Origin: Nostoc paludosum FACHB-159
GTDB taxonomy: Bacteria; Cyanobacteriota; Cyanobacteriia; Cyanobacteriales; Nostocaceae
Reading direction: 5' to 3'
Length of the DNA: 64,000 bases
Assembly: GCF_014698835.1 (NCBI RefSeq)
Contig: NZ_JACJTU010000011.1
Coordinates: forward strand, 144,921-208,920
Below are positions 1-9,674 of the stretch, piece after piece; the first letter of the stretch is position 1, and every line of letters begins with the position of its first letter. The notes beneath the pieces were generated by a model. It saw only the letters and a program-made list of their open reading frames with translations. It had not been told where the DNA came from and made no database searches. Both the position numbers and the translations under genes were made by a program.

Positions 1-1749
1 GCGATCGCCATACTCCCGCACTGCAACTTCTACTGCGTCTTTAAGGAGCTGTTCTGTTTCTTTTGTCAACTGGGTGGGGAAAATTTCTGGTGAAGCCCGC
101 CAAGTTTTAACTTTCTTGCCAGGGACAAAACCTTGACCGCCGCCATGTCCTGTAGGCAATCCCGCAGGTCTTTGAACGCCAAAGGCATCTTCATCTTCTG
201 GCATCACAATGCGGGGCATGAAATATTCCCGCAGCTTCAGACGCGCCATGTATTCGGAGTTCCCACCAAGGATAATATCTGTACCTCTTCCCGCCATGTT
301 CGTCGCAATGGTCACAGCACCTCTGCGCCCTGCCTGGGCGACGATTTCTGCTTCCCGTTCCACGTTTTCCGGTCGGGCATTGAGTAATTCGTGGGGAATT
401 TCTAGCTGTTTGAGTAATCTACTGAGATACTCAGACTTTTCTACACTCGTGGTTCCTACTAGTACTGGCCTACCGAGTTCGTGCATTTCGGCACATTCTC
501 TGGCGATCGCTCCCCACTTGCCTGTTTCTTTCTTAAAGACCATATCAGACAAGTCTTGGCGTCTTCTTTCACGGTTAGTAGGAATTACTGTAACTTCAAG
601 TTTGTAAATTTTTTCAAACTCTGGTTCTTCAGTTTTTGCCGTTCCTGTCATTCCACCCAATTTAGGATACAGCAAGAACAAGTTTTGATAAGTAATTGTC
701 GCTAGAGTTTGAGTTTCTGGCTGAATTTCTACATGTTCTTTGGCTTCAATGGCCTGGTGTAGTCCATCACTCCAACGCCGTCCGGGTAGTACCCGACCGG
801 TAAATTCATCCACAATCACCACTTCTCCATTGCGGACAATGTAGGTTGTGTCTTTGAGAAAAAGTTCTTTGGCTTTGATGGCATTAAAAACAAAGTGCGC
901 CCAAGGATCTTCTGGGTCAAATAAATCTGTTACTCCCAAAAGATTTTCTGCTTCTGCAAATCCTTCATCTGTCAATAAGACGTTACGGGCTTTTTCATCT
1001 ACCTCGTAATGCTCATCTTTTTTAAGAGTCAGTGCTATTTCAGCAGCTTGCAGATATTTTTCTGTAGGTCTTTCCACCTGTCCTGAAATAATCAGGGGTG
1101 TCCGCGCCTCATCAATTAAAATCGAATCTACCTCGTCAATGACGCAGTAATTAAACGGGCGTTGTACCACATCTTTCATATCTGTGGCCATGTTGTCCCG
1201 CAGATAGTCAAAGCCGACTTCACTGTTCGTCACATAAGTGATATCACAGTTATAGTTTTTCTGGCGTTCAGTGGGAGTCATGCTTGCCTGAATTAGCCCC
1301 ACACTCAACCCCAAGAAGCGATGCACCTGTCCCATCCACTCAGCGTCCCGACGAGCCAGGTAATCGTTCACAGTAATAACGTGTACACCTTTACCAGTAA
1401 GGGCATTCAAATAACTTGGCAAGGTGGCTACTAATGTTTTACCCTCACCCGTTTTCATTTCAGCAATTTGCCCTACGTGCAAAATGATACCGCCAAGTAG
1501 TTGGACATCAAAATGCCGTAAGCCTAAGACTCGGCGTCCTGCTTCTCGGACAACGGCGTAAGCTTCTGGCAAAATATCATCCAGAGCTTCGCCTTTTGCG
1601 AGTCTTTGTTTAAATTCTGCGGTTTTACCTTTTAACTCCTCGTCAGAAAGAGTATTAATTTCTTCCTCTAAAAGGTTAATTTCAGTAACGTAAGGTTGGT
1701 ACTTTTTCAGCTTACGAGCGTTGGGATCGCCCAACAAAAGTTTTAGCAT
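1..1749 (-). CDS. secA: Preprotein translocase ATPase SecA (N-terminal 583 residues, cut by window edge)
   Basis: SecA is the ATPase motor that pushes unfolded preproteins through the SecYEG channel in plasma and thylakoid membranes. The frame is open from an ATG at 1749 to base 1, giving 583 codons of a protein usually near 930 residues, so the C-terminal part lies outside the window. Visible motifs are the Walker A loop MKTGEGKT (about 98-105), the Walker B-like VIDEVD (about 203-208), the preprotein cross-linking region in between, and the second helicase domain with TNMAGRGTD. The conserved N-terminus [10 protein letters not shown] supports the start. The gene stands alone here; the upstream diheme cytochrome gene on the same strand is separated by a repeat-rich spacer. 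Identity is very secure. Confidence 0.97.
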   Translation of the reverse strand, partial: MLKLLLGDPNARKLKKYQPYVTEINLLEEEINTLSDEELKGKTAEFKQRLAKGEALDDILPEAYAVVREAGRRVLGLRHFDVQLLGGIILHVGQIAEMKTGEGKTLVATLPSYLNALTGKGVHVITVNDYLARRDAEWMGQVHRFLGLSVGLIQASMTPTERQKNYNCDITYVTNSEVGFDYLRDNMATDMKDVVQRPFNYCVIDEVDSILIDEARTPLIISGQVERPTEKYLQAAEIALTLKKDEHYEVDEKARNVLLTDEGFAEAENLLGVTDLFDPEDPWAHFVFNAIKAKELFLKDTTYIVRNGEVVIVDEFTGRVLPGRRWSDGLHQAIEAKEHVEIQPETQTLATITYQNLFLLYPKLGGMTGTAKTEEPEFEKIYKLEVTVIPTNRERRRQDLSDMVFKKETGKWGAIARECAEMHELGRPVLVGTTSVEKSEYLSRLLKQLEIPHELLNARPENVEREAEIVAQAGRRGAVTIATNMAGRGTDIILGGNSEYMARLKLREYFMPRIVMPEDEDAFGVQRPAGLPTGHGGGQGFVPGKKVKTWRASPEIFPTQLTKETEQLLKDAVEVAVREYGDR

Positions 1750-1994
1750 GGCAGGTTATCGAACTGAATCAAGGGGGATGGCAATTAAAGATTTGGCATT
1801 GATTATAAACATTTAACCCACTCAACAGTCTTAGTTGTGGATGGGTATAAAATGAGAATTCGCTCAAAAACAGGAGAAAAACTAGTCAATCAGTTTCTTA
1901 AATGATTGGTTTTAACTCTTATCTTATATTTACTCTTTCTTCATAGTATCATTTTGCCTCCAGATGGGGCCAAGGCATGGGGCATTGGGCATGA

Positions 1995-2165
1995 GGGAAG
2001 CAGGAGGTGTGGGAGGTGTGGGAGGTGTGGAAGGTGTGGGAGGTGTGGGAGGTGTGGGAGGTGTGGGAGGTGTGGGAGGTGTGGGAGGATGGTGAAAAAA
2101 TCTTTCTCCCCTCTCTCCCCACACTCCCCACACTTCCCCATCTCCCTTCATCCCCCTCATTTCTC
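1995..2165. repeat. 9-bp GGTGTGGGA minisatellite followed by a complementary C-rich tract
   Basis: Nine tandem copies of a 9-bp unit (GGTGTGGGA, one copy with an A substitution) lie at about 2005-2090. A pyrimidine-rich stretch follows, with CTCCCC and CACACTCCCC runs, to about 2165. The two halves can fold back on each other. Runs of GGG spaced by six bases fit a G-quadruplex pattern. ORFs in several frames across it (for example CGR or HTS repeats) are by-products of a repeat length divisible by three. A related array lies at 52283-52505. It fills most of the 407-bp gap between secA and the cytochrome gene. Confidence 0.9.
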
Positions 2166-2753
2166 CCACTCTGGGCTAAGGCGGCGGAAATTGTAGTCGC
2201 TAGCACTGGGATGACAACTCACGCAGCTACCAATTTCGAGAGGACGTGGTAGCTTAACACCAGGATGCAAAGCTTTGAAATAACGGGAATTATTCAGGCG
2301 ATAGGGTATTTCTTCGTCGTTGAGTTTGACGCGGGAGAAAGTCGAAAGATATTTCCACACTAGAATGCGGGGCGGATCGACTAAAGGCTTGAGTTGTGCG
2401 CCGTAGTGCTGGGAGTCTTCTAGAAGATTTTTCCAAGTTTGGGTGGGAAAAATGCCTGGTGGTAAGGCGATGTGGCATGTGGAGCAATTTTCTAAATACA
2501 GTTCTTGTCCTAGTTGATATTGTGGAGGTATGACATCAACTGTGCCAATTTCGGCTGGAGGAGTGGCACTTTGGGCGTTAGTTACCAATGCTAAAAGCCA
2601 GCCCATAGCTAGACTCCAGGTGATAATTACCAAGAGTAAACCGAAAAATTGGCGTTTGAATTCGCGATCGGCGCTTTGTCGTAGCACTTGACTATCGCTA
2701 AAGGGCGATCGCTTTTCGCCATCACGAGATTTCCGCTTAACAAAAATTGACAT
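2157..2753 (-). CDS. Membrane-anchored diheme c-type cytochrome
   Basis: This 198-residue protein has a basic N-terminal cytoplasmic tail of about 34 residues, then one hydrophobic segment (about 35-58, FFGLLLVIITWSLAMGWLLA). The rest should face the thylakoid lumen or periplasm. Two heme-attachment motifs CxxCH are present: CSTCH at 90-94 and CVSCH at 177-181. This matches the cyanobacterial diheme cytochrome c (DHC-like) family, probably electron carriers of unknown partner. The stop codon falls at the edge of the C-rich part of the neighbouring repeat array, so the last residues may have been shaped by the repeat. The family assignment rests on the two heme sites and the layout. Confidence 0.88.
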   Translation of the reverse strand: MSIFVKRKSRDGEKRSPFSDSQVLRQSADREFKRQFFGLLLVIITWSLAMGWLLALVTNAQSATPPAEIGTVDVIPPQYQLGQELYLENCSTCHIALPPGIFPTQTWKNLLEDSQHYGAQLKPLVDPPRILVWKYLSTFSRVKLNDEEIPYRLNNSRYFKALHPGVKLPRPLEIGSCVSCHPSASDYNFRRLSPEWEK

Positions 2754-2955
2754 TCCTCACATTCCCAGATTTTTAGAAGTGGCGCTTGTGTTAATCATAG
2801 GACTTACGGAGTATTAGAAGTGTTTCAAATTACGTCTAAGTAGTTTTGCTCAGGAATAAATATAGCGATCGCATTTCCAGGGTACATCAAATTTAATATA
2901 AATATTTTTACAGCATACTACTGCTGATTATCCCAGAAAAAATCTCTTGGCAGTT

Positions 2956-3318
2956 TTAACCTGACTCACTAGAAAAATCAGCCAAAATATCTATAATTTC
3001 ATTTACACCAATATCTTCTCTGTCAGACTTGGAATAAATCGTTAATAGCAAAATACTTGTAGTTGACTCAACTTGATAAATCAATCGATAACCAGCACTT
3101 TTACCTTTTTGGATATTACTATTGCGAACTCTCACCTTATAAACAACATACTCTTCACCAATGCCAGCAATTCTATCTCCAAGAATATTTCCCTGTTGTA
3201 ATTGCTCAATAATCGCCTGAACATCAGTGCGAATATTGCGAAATCTCTTGGATAGTCTGTAAAGTTCTTCTTCAAATTCATCAGCAAATCGAATCGAAAC
3301 CGGATTATTACTCTGCAT
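2956..3318 (-). CDS. RelE/ParE-superfamily toxin of a type II toxin-antitoxin pair
   Basis: A 120-residue protein begins at the ATG at 3318, which overlaps the last 11 bases of the upstream antitoxin gene. A longer frame from 3339 exists, but the internal ATG gives the usual coupled arrangement. The body SIRFADEFEEELYRLSKRFR followed by GYRLIYQV and LLLTIYSKSDRED is typical of RelE/HigB-like ribosome-dependent mRNA interferases. The conserved arginine and C-terminal strand region (YSKSDRED) are present. The toxin probably cleaves mRNA when its partner is degraded. Activity is inferred from the fold and operon only. Confidence 0.85.
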   Translation of the reverse strand: MQSNNPVSIRFADEFEEELYRLSKRFRNIRTDVQAIIEQLQQGNILGDRIAGIGEEYVVYKVRVRNSNIQKGKSAGYRLIYQVESTTSILLLTIYSKSDREDIGVNEIIDILADFSSESG

Positions 3319-3565
3319 CAATCCTGTCCCATAGCTCACTAATTGGTCTAGTTTGTCCTGCTTTTGCTTGCTGCAAAGCTCTTCTCAAACTAGCTTTAAT
3401 CTCTTCAATAGGTGTATCGTCAGGATCAACTTCTTCTACGTTTGTTGCTTCTGGAACCAACACAATTACCCGAACCTGATGAGGATAATTAGTTCCTTGA
3501 ATCGGCTCATCTAAAATTAAGTTTCCTTGAGAGTCAATTTTGCCAGTAACTTCGATCGCTTTCAT
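3308..3565 (-). CDS. Antitoxin partner of the RelE-like toxin
   Basis: This 85-residue acidic protein starts MKAIEVTGKIDSQGNLILDE, a beta-strand-rich N-terminus seen in small cyanobacterial antitoxins that precede RelE/ParE-like toxins. Its C-terminal half (EEIKASLRRALQQAKAG...ISELWDRIDAE) is a predicted helix that would wrap the toxin. It precedes the toxin and overlaps it by 11 bp, so the two are translationally coupled and probably autoregulated as a complex. I do not see a clear helix-turn-helix. The exact antitoxin family is uncertain. Confidence 0.75.
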   Translation of the reverse strand: MKAIEVTGKIDSQGNLILDEPIQGTNYPHQVRVIVLVPEATNVEEVDPDDTPIEEIKASLRRALQQAKAGQTRPISELWDRIDAE

Positions 3566-3720
3566 CTGTTATCCACCTGAATTTGTAGGATATTTTAACA
3601 CGGCTAAATCTCAGGAGGTTCGCAAAACCAACAACCAAAATTTCTATCGGGTTTTTAACTAACCAATTCTGTATGAAGATGCGGCTAATTATTTTAGGAT
3701 ATAGCGAATTATCTTTAGAA

Positions 3721-3762
3721 AACCTCAGCGTACCTTTGCGCCAACCTCAGCGTACCTTTGCG
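3721..3762. repeat. 20-bp exact direct repeat (AACCTCAGCGTACCTTTGCG x2)
   Basis: Two exact copies of the 20-mer AACCTCAGCGTACCTTTGCG sit 2 bp apart in the 314-bp gap between the antitoxin gene and the MoxR gene. Related CTTTGCG-rich segments occur near 35360, 37775 and 52545, so this looks like a dispersed intergenic element. Nothing else is recognisable in this gap. Confidence 0.8.
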
Positions 3763-3879
3763 TTGAAAAAAGTTACAAAGATATAGCAGTTGCTAGCTAC
3801 GTTAGGACATAAAACGATGGTTAAATCCCAACACCAATGGACTTTAAGCCTATTGCCTGCTATATCTGTAAAATTATTT

Positions 3880-4788
3880 TTAAGGAATAGGAACTGAGCG
3901 CAATAATCGCTCAACAACAGTTCTAGCGTTGCGTCCTCCTCTGGGAATGAGGCGATGGCAAATAACATAAGGTACGAGAAATTTCACATCATCGGGAATA
4001 GCATAATCACGCCCTAATAGAAAAGCTAGTGCTTGGGCAGCTCGTTGTAATGCTACGGTGCCACGTGGACTGACGCCAAGGGCGATTTCCTCATCTTGGC
4101 GTGTCGCCCGCACTAATTCGAGGATGTACTGTTGCAAGGAGGTTGCCACTTTGACTTGAGAACAGAGGTAACGCAATTCCTGTACTTCTGCCAAAGTAAT
4201 ACAAGGCTGCAAATCAGCTACCTTGACGCCATTTTGGAGATTTTGCAGCATCTGGAGTTCTTCTGATTCGGAAGGATAGCCCAAACTCAAGGACAGCATA
4301 AACCTGTCCATTTGCGCTTCCGGCAGAGGAAAAGTACCTTGATACTCGATAGGGTTTTGAGTAGCGATGACAAAAAACGGTTGGGGAACTGCACGAGAGA
4401 CACCATCGACTGTTACTTGATGTTCTTCCATAACTTCCAGCAAAGCCGACTGAGTGCGGGGTGTAGCGCGGTTGATTTCGTCAGCAAGTACCACATTAGC
4501 AAAGACTGGCCCAGGAAGAAAAGTAAATTCACCGCTTTTTGGGTTCCAGATGTTCGTACCAGTGATGTCAGTTGGCAATAAATCGGGAGTGCATTGTAAC
4601 CGTTGAAACTTGCCATCAACTGAACGAGCTAGAGATTTAGCAAGCAGGGTTTTACCAACGCCAGGGACATCTTCTAAAAGGGCATGACCGCCACCTAACA
4701 GCGCTACTAGCACTAAGCGTATTGCCTCACTTTTACCAACAATGGTAAGAGTCAGATTTTGTGTTAAAGCGTCAATTTTTTCTCTCAT
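3880..4788 (-). CDS. MoxR-family AAA+ ATPase
   Basis: This 302-residue MoxR ATPase has Walker A GVGKT (43-47), Walker B VVLADE (99-104), a sensor-1 segment FFVIATQNP, and the MoxR lid with GVSPRGTVALQRAAQALAFL. MoxR proteins act as chaperones that mature metalloenzymes or assemble complexes, usually with a von Willebrand A (vWA) partner. No vWA gene is adjacent here; the nearest is rsr about 32 kb away, with no evidence of a link. The ATG at 4788 fits the usual short N-terminus. The downstream side is an intergenic gap with a direct repeat. Confidence 0.92.
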   Translation of the reverse strand: MREKIDALTQNLTLTIVGKSEAIRLVLVALLGGGHALLEDVPGVGKTLLAKSLARSVDGKFQRLQCTPDLLPTDITGTNIWNPKSGEFTFLPGPVFANVVLADEINRATPRTQSALLEVMEEHQVTVDGVSRAVPQPFFVIATQNPIEYQGTFPLPEAQMDRFMLSLSLGYPSESEELQMLQNLQNGVKVADLQPCITLAEVQELRYLCSQVKVATSLQQYILELVRATRQDEEIALGVSPRGTVALQRAAQALAFLLGRDYAIPDDVKFLVPYVICHRLIPRGGRNARTVVERLLRSVPIP

Positions 4789-4800
4789 GGAGTGTGGGGA

Positions 4801-4926
4801 ATGGTGAATGGGGCATCGGGCATAGCGAATAGGAAATGAGAAGTGGGCAAGATAAGGGAGTGGAAGAGATGAATTAATAACCCATGCCCAATGCCCAATG
4901 CCCTATGCCCTATGTCCAATGCCCTA
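4801..4926. repeat. STRR heptanucleotide arrays (GGGCAT / CCCAATG), foldback
   Basis: Short G-rich heptamers (GGGGCATCGGGCATAG) are followed about 80 bp later by a run of CCCAATG/CCCTATG heptamers at about 4881-4926. The two can pair into a long imperfect hairpin between ribF and the MoxR gene. This is the short tandemly repeated repetitive sequence class common in Nostocales. Confidence 0.75.
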
Positions 4927-4927
4927 T

Positions 4928-6007
4928 CTATTGTTCCCACTCAACACTCAGAACTTGTCTAGCTGCTATGCAGTCGAGTTGAATTTGTGTTTTCAGGGCT
5001 TCGAGAGAGGGAAATTTTTGTTCGGGACGTAAAAATTTGACTAGTTCTACAGCCAGTTTTTTACCATACAAATCACCAGACCAATCGAACAAGTGTACTT
5101 CCACAGTTGCACAAACACCGTTGACAGTTGGGCGGTTACCGATATTCATGACGCCTAAGTTCTTACTGGGGGATACATCTGGCGTTTCACTGAGAGTGAA
5201 AACTCGCACAGCATAAACTCCTTGGCGGGGTAAAAACTTTTCTTTTGGTAGCTGGAGGTTAGCGGTAGGAAAGCCAATGGTTCTGCCTAGTTGCTGTCCT
5301 TGAACGACTAAACCAAGGAGGGTGTAGGGGCGTCCTAGTAAGAGATTTGCATTTTCGATATCCCCGCACTCAAGGGTTTGCCGGATGAATGAAGTGCTAA
5401 TGCGGGCATCCTGACTTGAAGCATCATTGGTACAACTGCTTTGGGTAGGTGAGTCACCTGTATAAGTTTGTAAGGGAACGATGGTGACAGGAATATTGTA
5501 TTTGGCGGCAAAGAATTGCAAATCTTTAGCAGTACCACTGCGTTTTTTGCCAAAACAAAAATCTTCCCCAATACTAATTCGCTGGCATTGGAGTTGTTGG
5601 ACGAGAATTTTTTCGACAAATTCTTCAGGTGTCAAAGCAGATAATTCTTTGTCGAAGGGTAATAATACCAGTTGTTCTACTCCAAGCGATCGCAATTGCT
5701 GGACTTTTTCATCGAGTGGTGTTAGCAAAGTCCGGGGTTGCCCCGTAAAAAATTCCTGTGGGTGGGGATGAAAGGTGACAACTGTCGAGTAAATATATTG
5801 TTGATTTGCCAGTTGTTCATTTTCATTAGACTGTGGACTACCAGCTACCAACAACTGACCACCAGCGTGCAATACTGGCTCAATTACCTTTTGATGACCA
5901 AGATGTACGCCATCAAATTTGCCAAGTGCAACAGCAGTCGGCGTTAGTAGCCCTTCGCTGGAAGAAGCAACCCACACAGAACACCCATTTTGAGACAAAT
6001 TTAGCAC
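4928..6007 (-). CDS. ribF: Bifunctional riboflavin kinase / FAD synthetase RibF
   Basis: RibF makes FMN from riboflavin and then FAD from FMN in the cytoplasm. The 359-residue protein has the N-terminal nucleotidyltransferase with the signature LGKFDGVHLGH (28-38) and VVTFHPHP. The C-terminal flavokinase domain has GRPYTLLG, GRTIGFPTANLQLP, GVYAV and MNIGNRPTV, all hallmarks of the family. An insertion of about 20 residues (TYTGDSPTQSSCTNDASSQD) sits between the domains. The first 20 or so residues, before the conserved AVALGKFDG, are variable, so the exact start is less certain. No FMN riboswitch is evident upstream. Confidence 0.95.
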   Translation of the reverse strand: MLNLSQNGCSVWVASSSEGLLTPTAVALGKFDGVHLGHQKVIEPVLHAGGQLLVAGSPQSNENEQLANQQYIYSTVVTFHPHPQEFFTGQPRTLLTPLDEKVQQLRSLGVEQLVLLPFDKELSALTPEEFVEKILVQQLQCQRISIGEDFCFGKKRSGTAKDLQFFAAKYNIPVTIVPLQTYTGDSPTQSSCTNDASSQDARISTSFIRQTLECGDIENANLLLGRPYTLLGLVVQGQQLGRTIGFPTANLQLPKEKFLPRQGVYAVRVFTLSETPDVSPSKNLGVMNIGNRPTVNGVCATVEVHLFDWSGDLYGKKLAVELVKFLRPEQKFPSLEALKTQIQLDCIAARQVLSVEWEQ

Positions 6008-6034
6008 GTGGATTTTGAGATTTTAGGTTTATTT

Positions 6035-6115
6035 TAGCTATCAGTCATCAGTCATTGGTCATTGATCGTTAGTGAATAACCAATGCCCTATGCCCTGTTT
6101 GGCCAATGACCAATT
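6035..6115. repeat. STRR-like TCATTGG / CCAATGA foldback repeat
   Basis: Repeats of CAGTCAT and TCATTGGTCATTGATC are followed by CCAATGCCCTATGCCC and GGCCAATGACCAAT. The right half is complementary to the left, so this gap upstream of ribF can form an imperfect hairpin. It belongs to the same class of intergenic repeats as 4801-4926. Confidence 0.6.
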
Positions 6116-6198
6116 TATAGCCAACAGGTACGCTCTCACGCTGAAAGCTTCTGATCGCCAATCTAATCTAAAATCTACTATTGCTGCAATCGCAACCT

Positions 6199-7095
6199 TT
6201 ACACAGAAAATTTGCTAACAGGAAAAGATTCTGATAAGGAAGCTGAGGTGGAAACTTGAAGTACGATTCCTTCCCGTGCCATGATAGCACCAGGGAATTT
6301 CGCAGCTGCTTGTTTTCCTACACGATCCAAAAAGTCATCATTGTGGGCTGGGTCGTGGTGATAAATCACCAAGGTTTTGACATTAGCTGCTTGTGCCACT
6401 TTCACAGCTTCTTGCCAGGTTGAATGTCCCCAGCCGATTTTCGGGGATGTTGGTGAGTGATATTCTTCGTCAGTGTAAGTGGAATCGTAAATTAGAATGT
6501 CGGCATTACGAGCTAGCCAAAGCACATTGTCGTCGAGTCGGTCGGGAAAATGTTCGGTATCAGTAATATAAACAGCAGCACCATCGCGCCAGTTGACGCG
6601 GTAGCCTACAGCTTCACCTGGGTGATTTAAAGGTGCTGTTTCCACGGTAATATCATCGATATCTATTGGTTGCCCCGGTCGAATGTCGTGGAAACTTAAA
6701 TTGGCCTGCATGATTTGTAAAGGCACGGGAAAATTCGGGTGGAGCATTTGGTCGTTGAGGCGCTGTTCTATGGTAGAACCATCAGGAGCGATCGCGCCGT
6801 AAATATGAAAGTTATTCCCCCTCACAAACCCTGGAACAAAGAAGGGAAAACCTTGCATGTGATCCCAGTGGGAGTGGGTGAAAAATATATGAGCTTCTAA
6901 CGGCATCTGGCGCAATAAAGATTGCCCCAATACATGTAGTCCCGTGCCACCATCGAAAATTAAGCGTTTACCGCCCACTTGCATCTCAACGCAAGGGGTA
7001 TTACCGCCGTAGCGAACGGTGTGTGGCCCTGGACTGGGGATGCTGCCGCGAACCCCCCAAAATTGCACGGTAAATTGATTCTCTATCCTAGACAT
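6199..7095 (-). CDS. Metallo-beta-lactamase-fold hydrolase
   Basis: This 298-residue protein of the MBL superfamily has the metal-binding motif HSHWDH at 74-79 (an HxHxDH variant). Further ligands are an aspartate in YITDTEHFPD and the late histidines in VIYHHDPAHNDD. The N-terminal VQFWGVRGSIPSPG is typical of the cyanobacterial and PhnP/RNase Z-like subgroup that hydrolyses phosphodiesters or related substrates. The substrate cannot be told from sequence. The ATG at 7095 gives the usual N-terminus. It is a stand-alone gene with gaps of 190-300 bp on both sides. The upstream gap (7096-7393) shows nothing recognisable. Confidence 0.9.
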   Translation of the reverse strand: MSRIENQFTVQFWGVRGSIPSPGPHTVRYGGNTPCVEMQVGGKRLIFDGGTGLHVLGQSLLRQMPLEAHIFFTHSHWDHMQGFPFFVPGFVRGNNFHIYGAIAPDGSTIEQRLNDQMLHPNFPVPLQIMQANLSFHDIRPGQPIDIDDITVETAPLNHPGEAVGYRVNWRDGAAVYITDTEHFPDRLDDNVLWLARNADILIYDSTYTDEEYHSPTSPKIGWGHSTWQEAVKVAQAANVKTLVIYHHDPAHNDDFLDRVGKQAAAKFPGAIMAREGIVLQVSTSASLSESFPVSKFSV

Positions 7096-7393
7096 GGGTG
7101 TTGCTTGCTGGACTGAGCGGGCGATAAATGAAAAAATTGTTACGTGTTTGGTTTGAGTTTATGCTGTCTGGCCGAATTTGTTAGGGAGACGATAAAAGGG
7201 AATATTTCTTGGTAAAACAGCATACCCTGTTTCCGGCGGATTGTGTAAATATCGATGAGGTACTCTAAGCTATCATTTTTAACTTTTTCAGATGTATGTG
7301 TATCCGTTATCTCTAGGGTGCCCCTAAGTTATAGCCTACATTTTCATGTGATGCATTTAATTAATTCCAATTCTTTCCTAATAATTCAATGAT

Positions 7394-8191
7394 TCAGGGA
7401 AATTTGAATTCCCATTGAGATAATTTATCTAATCCAGTTGCGTAGGTAAGATTGTACTGCAAGGGAGTTATACTGATGTAGTTATTACGGACAACATGCA
7501 CGTCTATCGGTACATTTTGCGGTAAATTTAACCCCATTGGCGGTTCAACATCTTCAATCACTTCTCCAGTTAACCAGTAGTAAGTTTTTCCACGAGGATC
7601 GACTCGTTTATCGAATACATCTATGTAACGCCGTACTCCTTGACGGCTGAGAGTCACGCCAGCTATTTCTTCCCACTCAACAGCAGGAATATTGACATTA
7701 AGCAACATCAAATCTGGTAGTGGTTTTTGGGCTAACTGGTCTAAGAGAATTTTGGCAAACTTAGCAGCAGGTTGAAAGTTTTTTGAGGTATGACTGGTAA
7801 GACTCATCGCTACACTGGGAATGCCTTCAATTAAACCTTCCATTGCCGCAGAAACAGTACCAGAATATAAAATTTCAGTTCCCAAATTGGCACCTTGATT
7901 GATGCCAGAGAGAACAAAATCCGGGGGAGTATCTAGCAAAGCCCACAGTGCCAATTTGACGCAATCTGAAGGCGTACCATCGCAAGCCCAAGCTTTTACA
8001 GCCGGATCGAAAAATGACTCCACAATTTCGGCGCGAATTGGCTGGTGCATAGTTAATCCATGCCCAGTTGCCGATCGCTCTCGGTCTGGGCAAACTACTG
8101 TCACATCATGACCAGCTTGTGCTAAATAGTTAGCTAGGGTACGAATACCCATAGCAGAAATACCATCATCGTTGCTAATTAGTAATTTCAT
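7394..8191 (-). CDS. surE: 5'/3'-nucleotidase SurE
   Basis: SurE is a cytosolic metal-dependent nucleoside monophosphate phosphatase implicated in stationary-phase survival. The 265-residue protein starts [10 protein letters not shown], where N7, D8 and D9 form the metal site. It continues with the SurE signatures [15 protein letters not shown] and [11 protein letters not shown], then [25 protein letters not shown]. The length matches the family. It is divergent from pheS across a 241-bp gap. Confidence 0.97.
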   Translation of the reverse strand: MKLLISNDDGISAMGIRTLANYLAQAGHDVTVVCPDRERSATGHGLTMHQPIRAEIVESFFDPAVKAWACDGTPSDCVKLALWALLDTPPDFVLSGINQGANLGTEILYSGTVSAAMEGLIEGIPSVAMSLTSHTSKNFQPAAKFAKILLDQLAQKPLPDLMLLNVNIPAVEWEEIAGVTLSRQGVRRYIDVFDKRVDPRGKTYYWLTGEVIEDVEPPMGLNLPQNVPIDVHVVRNNYISITPLQYNLTYATGLDKLSQWEFKFP

Positions 8192-8432
8192 AGGCGTTGG
8201 GAATTATTTAGTTATTTGTCATGTGTCATTTATTATTTGTCAATGACACTCGTCACAAGTATTAGCAAAAACAATGTACTCACCTGCCCAATGGCATCTA
8301 AACTGGTAAAACAAGCGTAATTCTGACTGTTGCCTTTGGTTTATCGACGGCATCTTCACTAGAATTATTTTGTAAGCAGTCCAGAAGCACTGGACTATAG
8401 ACTAATGACTATAGGTTAATGACTAATAACTA

Positions 8433-9425
8433 ATGACTAGCAATTTAGAAGCTCAACTTTTAGCACTGCGGCACCAAGGAGAACAAGCGATCGCCGCCGC
8501 TGATACCCTAGAACGTCTAGAAGAACTCAGAGTTAGTTATCTGGGCAAGAAAGGGGAACTGGGGGCGCTGTTGCGAAGTATGGGGCAGCTGAGTGCAGAG
8601 GAACGACCGATAATTGGGGCGATCGCCAATACAGTCAAAGAGTCCCTGCAAACTAGTCTAGACCAACAACGTGCCGCCTTGGAAGCCGCGCAAATTCGTT
8701 CCCAGCTAGAGGCTGAAACTCTTGATGTCAGTATGCCGGGAATTTACCGCCCCCAAGGTCGGATTCATCCCCTGAATGGCATTATTGACCGGGCGTTGGA
8801 TATCTTTGTCGGTATGGGCTACACCGTGGCTCAAGGGCCAGAGATGGAAACAGATTACTACAATTTCGAGGCGCTTAATACCCCGCCCGACCATCCAGCG
8901 CGTGATATGCAGGATACTTTTTACCTGCCAGACGGCAATCTGCTGCGGACTCACACTTCGTCAGTGCAAATTCGCTACATGGAAAGAGAGGAACCACCAA
9001 TTCGGGTTGTAGCTCCAGGGCGAGTTTATCGGCGAGATAATGTAGATGCCACTCACTCAGCAGTTTTCCATCAAATAGAACTTTTAGCCATTGACGAAGG
9101 ATTAACTTTTACAGACCTCAAAGGCACAATTAAAATATTTTTACAAGCAATATTTGGCGATTTACCTATTCGCTTCCGCGCCAGTTATTTCCCGTTTACT
9201 GAACCTTCGGCTGAAGTCGATTTGCAGTGGAATGGTCGCTGGTTGGAAGTAATGGGCTGCGGTATGGTCGATCCAAATGTACTTAAATCGGTGGGTTATG
9301 ACCCAGAAGTTTACACTGGATTTGCTGCTGGTTTTGGTGTAGAACGCTTTGCAATGGTATTACATCAAATCGATGATATTCGTCGTTTGTATGCCAGCGA
9401 TTTGCGATTTTTGCAGCAATTTTAA
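8433..9425 (+). CDS. pheS: Phenylalanine--tRNA ligase alpha subunit PheS
   Basis: PheS carries the class II catalytic core of the alpha2-beta2 enzyme that charges tRNA-Phe. The 330-residue frame has the N-terminal coiled coil ([22 protein letters not shown]), motif 2 with [16 protein letters not shown], the [16 protein letters not shown] segment and motif 3 [18 protein letters not shown]. Length is normal. pheT is not adjacent, which is common in cyanobacteria. The start ATG lies just after a short run of ACTAATGACTA-type repeats, so the untranslated leader is short on recognisable signals. A strong terminator follows. Confidence 0.97.
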   Translation: MTSNLEAQLLALRHQGEQAIAAADTLERLEELRVSYLGKKGELGALLRSMGQLSAEERPIIGAIANTVKESLQTSLDQQRAALEAAQIRSQLEAETLDVSMPGIYRPQGRIHPLNGIIDRALDIFVGMGYTVAQGPEMETDYYNFEALNTPPDHPARDMQDTFYLPDGNLLRTHTSSVQIRYMEREEPPIRVVAPGRVYRRDNVDATHSAVFHQIELLAIDEGLTFTDLKGTIKIFLQAIFGDLPIRFRASYFPFTEPSAEVDLQWNGRWLEVMGCGMVDPNVLKSVGYDPEVYTGFAAGFGVERFAMVLHQIDDIRRLYASDLRFLQQF

Positions 9426-9503
9426 AGTTTTGGTTTCAAAAAAGTAGGTTTGCGGCCTAAGTTACTAATTGTCTTGAGATTTGAAACTTGGAATTCTACT
9501 CAC

Positions 9504-9538
9504 AAAGCCTGTGAAAGCAGGCTTTGGAAATTTTTTTA
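9504..9538 (+). terminator. Rho-independent terminator of pheS
   Basis: The 8-bp perfect stem AAAGCCTG / CAGGCTTT (9504-9511 and 9518-9525) with a 6-nt loop is followed by GGAAATTTTTTT. It lies 80 bp after the pheS stop codon. Confidence 0.85.
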
Positions 9539-9674
9539 TTTAGCTCCAATGGTTAGCCTTGTTTGCTCTAGCTACTAATAATAAAGTTCAACATGCTCAA
9601 TTTCGAGGGCGGAAATTACTCACTGGGTTAACTGGCTGAAACGTTCAAATCTAAAAGTATTGGGAGTAAATGAT

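Noticed and set aside
1906..2252. Several overlapping repeat ORFs with CGR, HTS, PPT or VWE repeats
   Set aside because: All arise from the 9-bp minisatellite and have no conserved domain or consistent strand.
4928..6200. FMN riboswitch controlling ribF
   Set aside because: No conserved RFN element was seen in the short upstream gap, which is filled by repeats.
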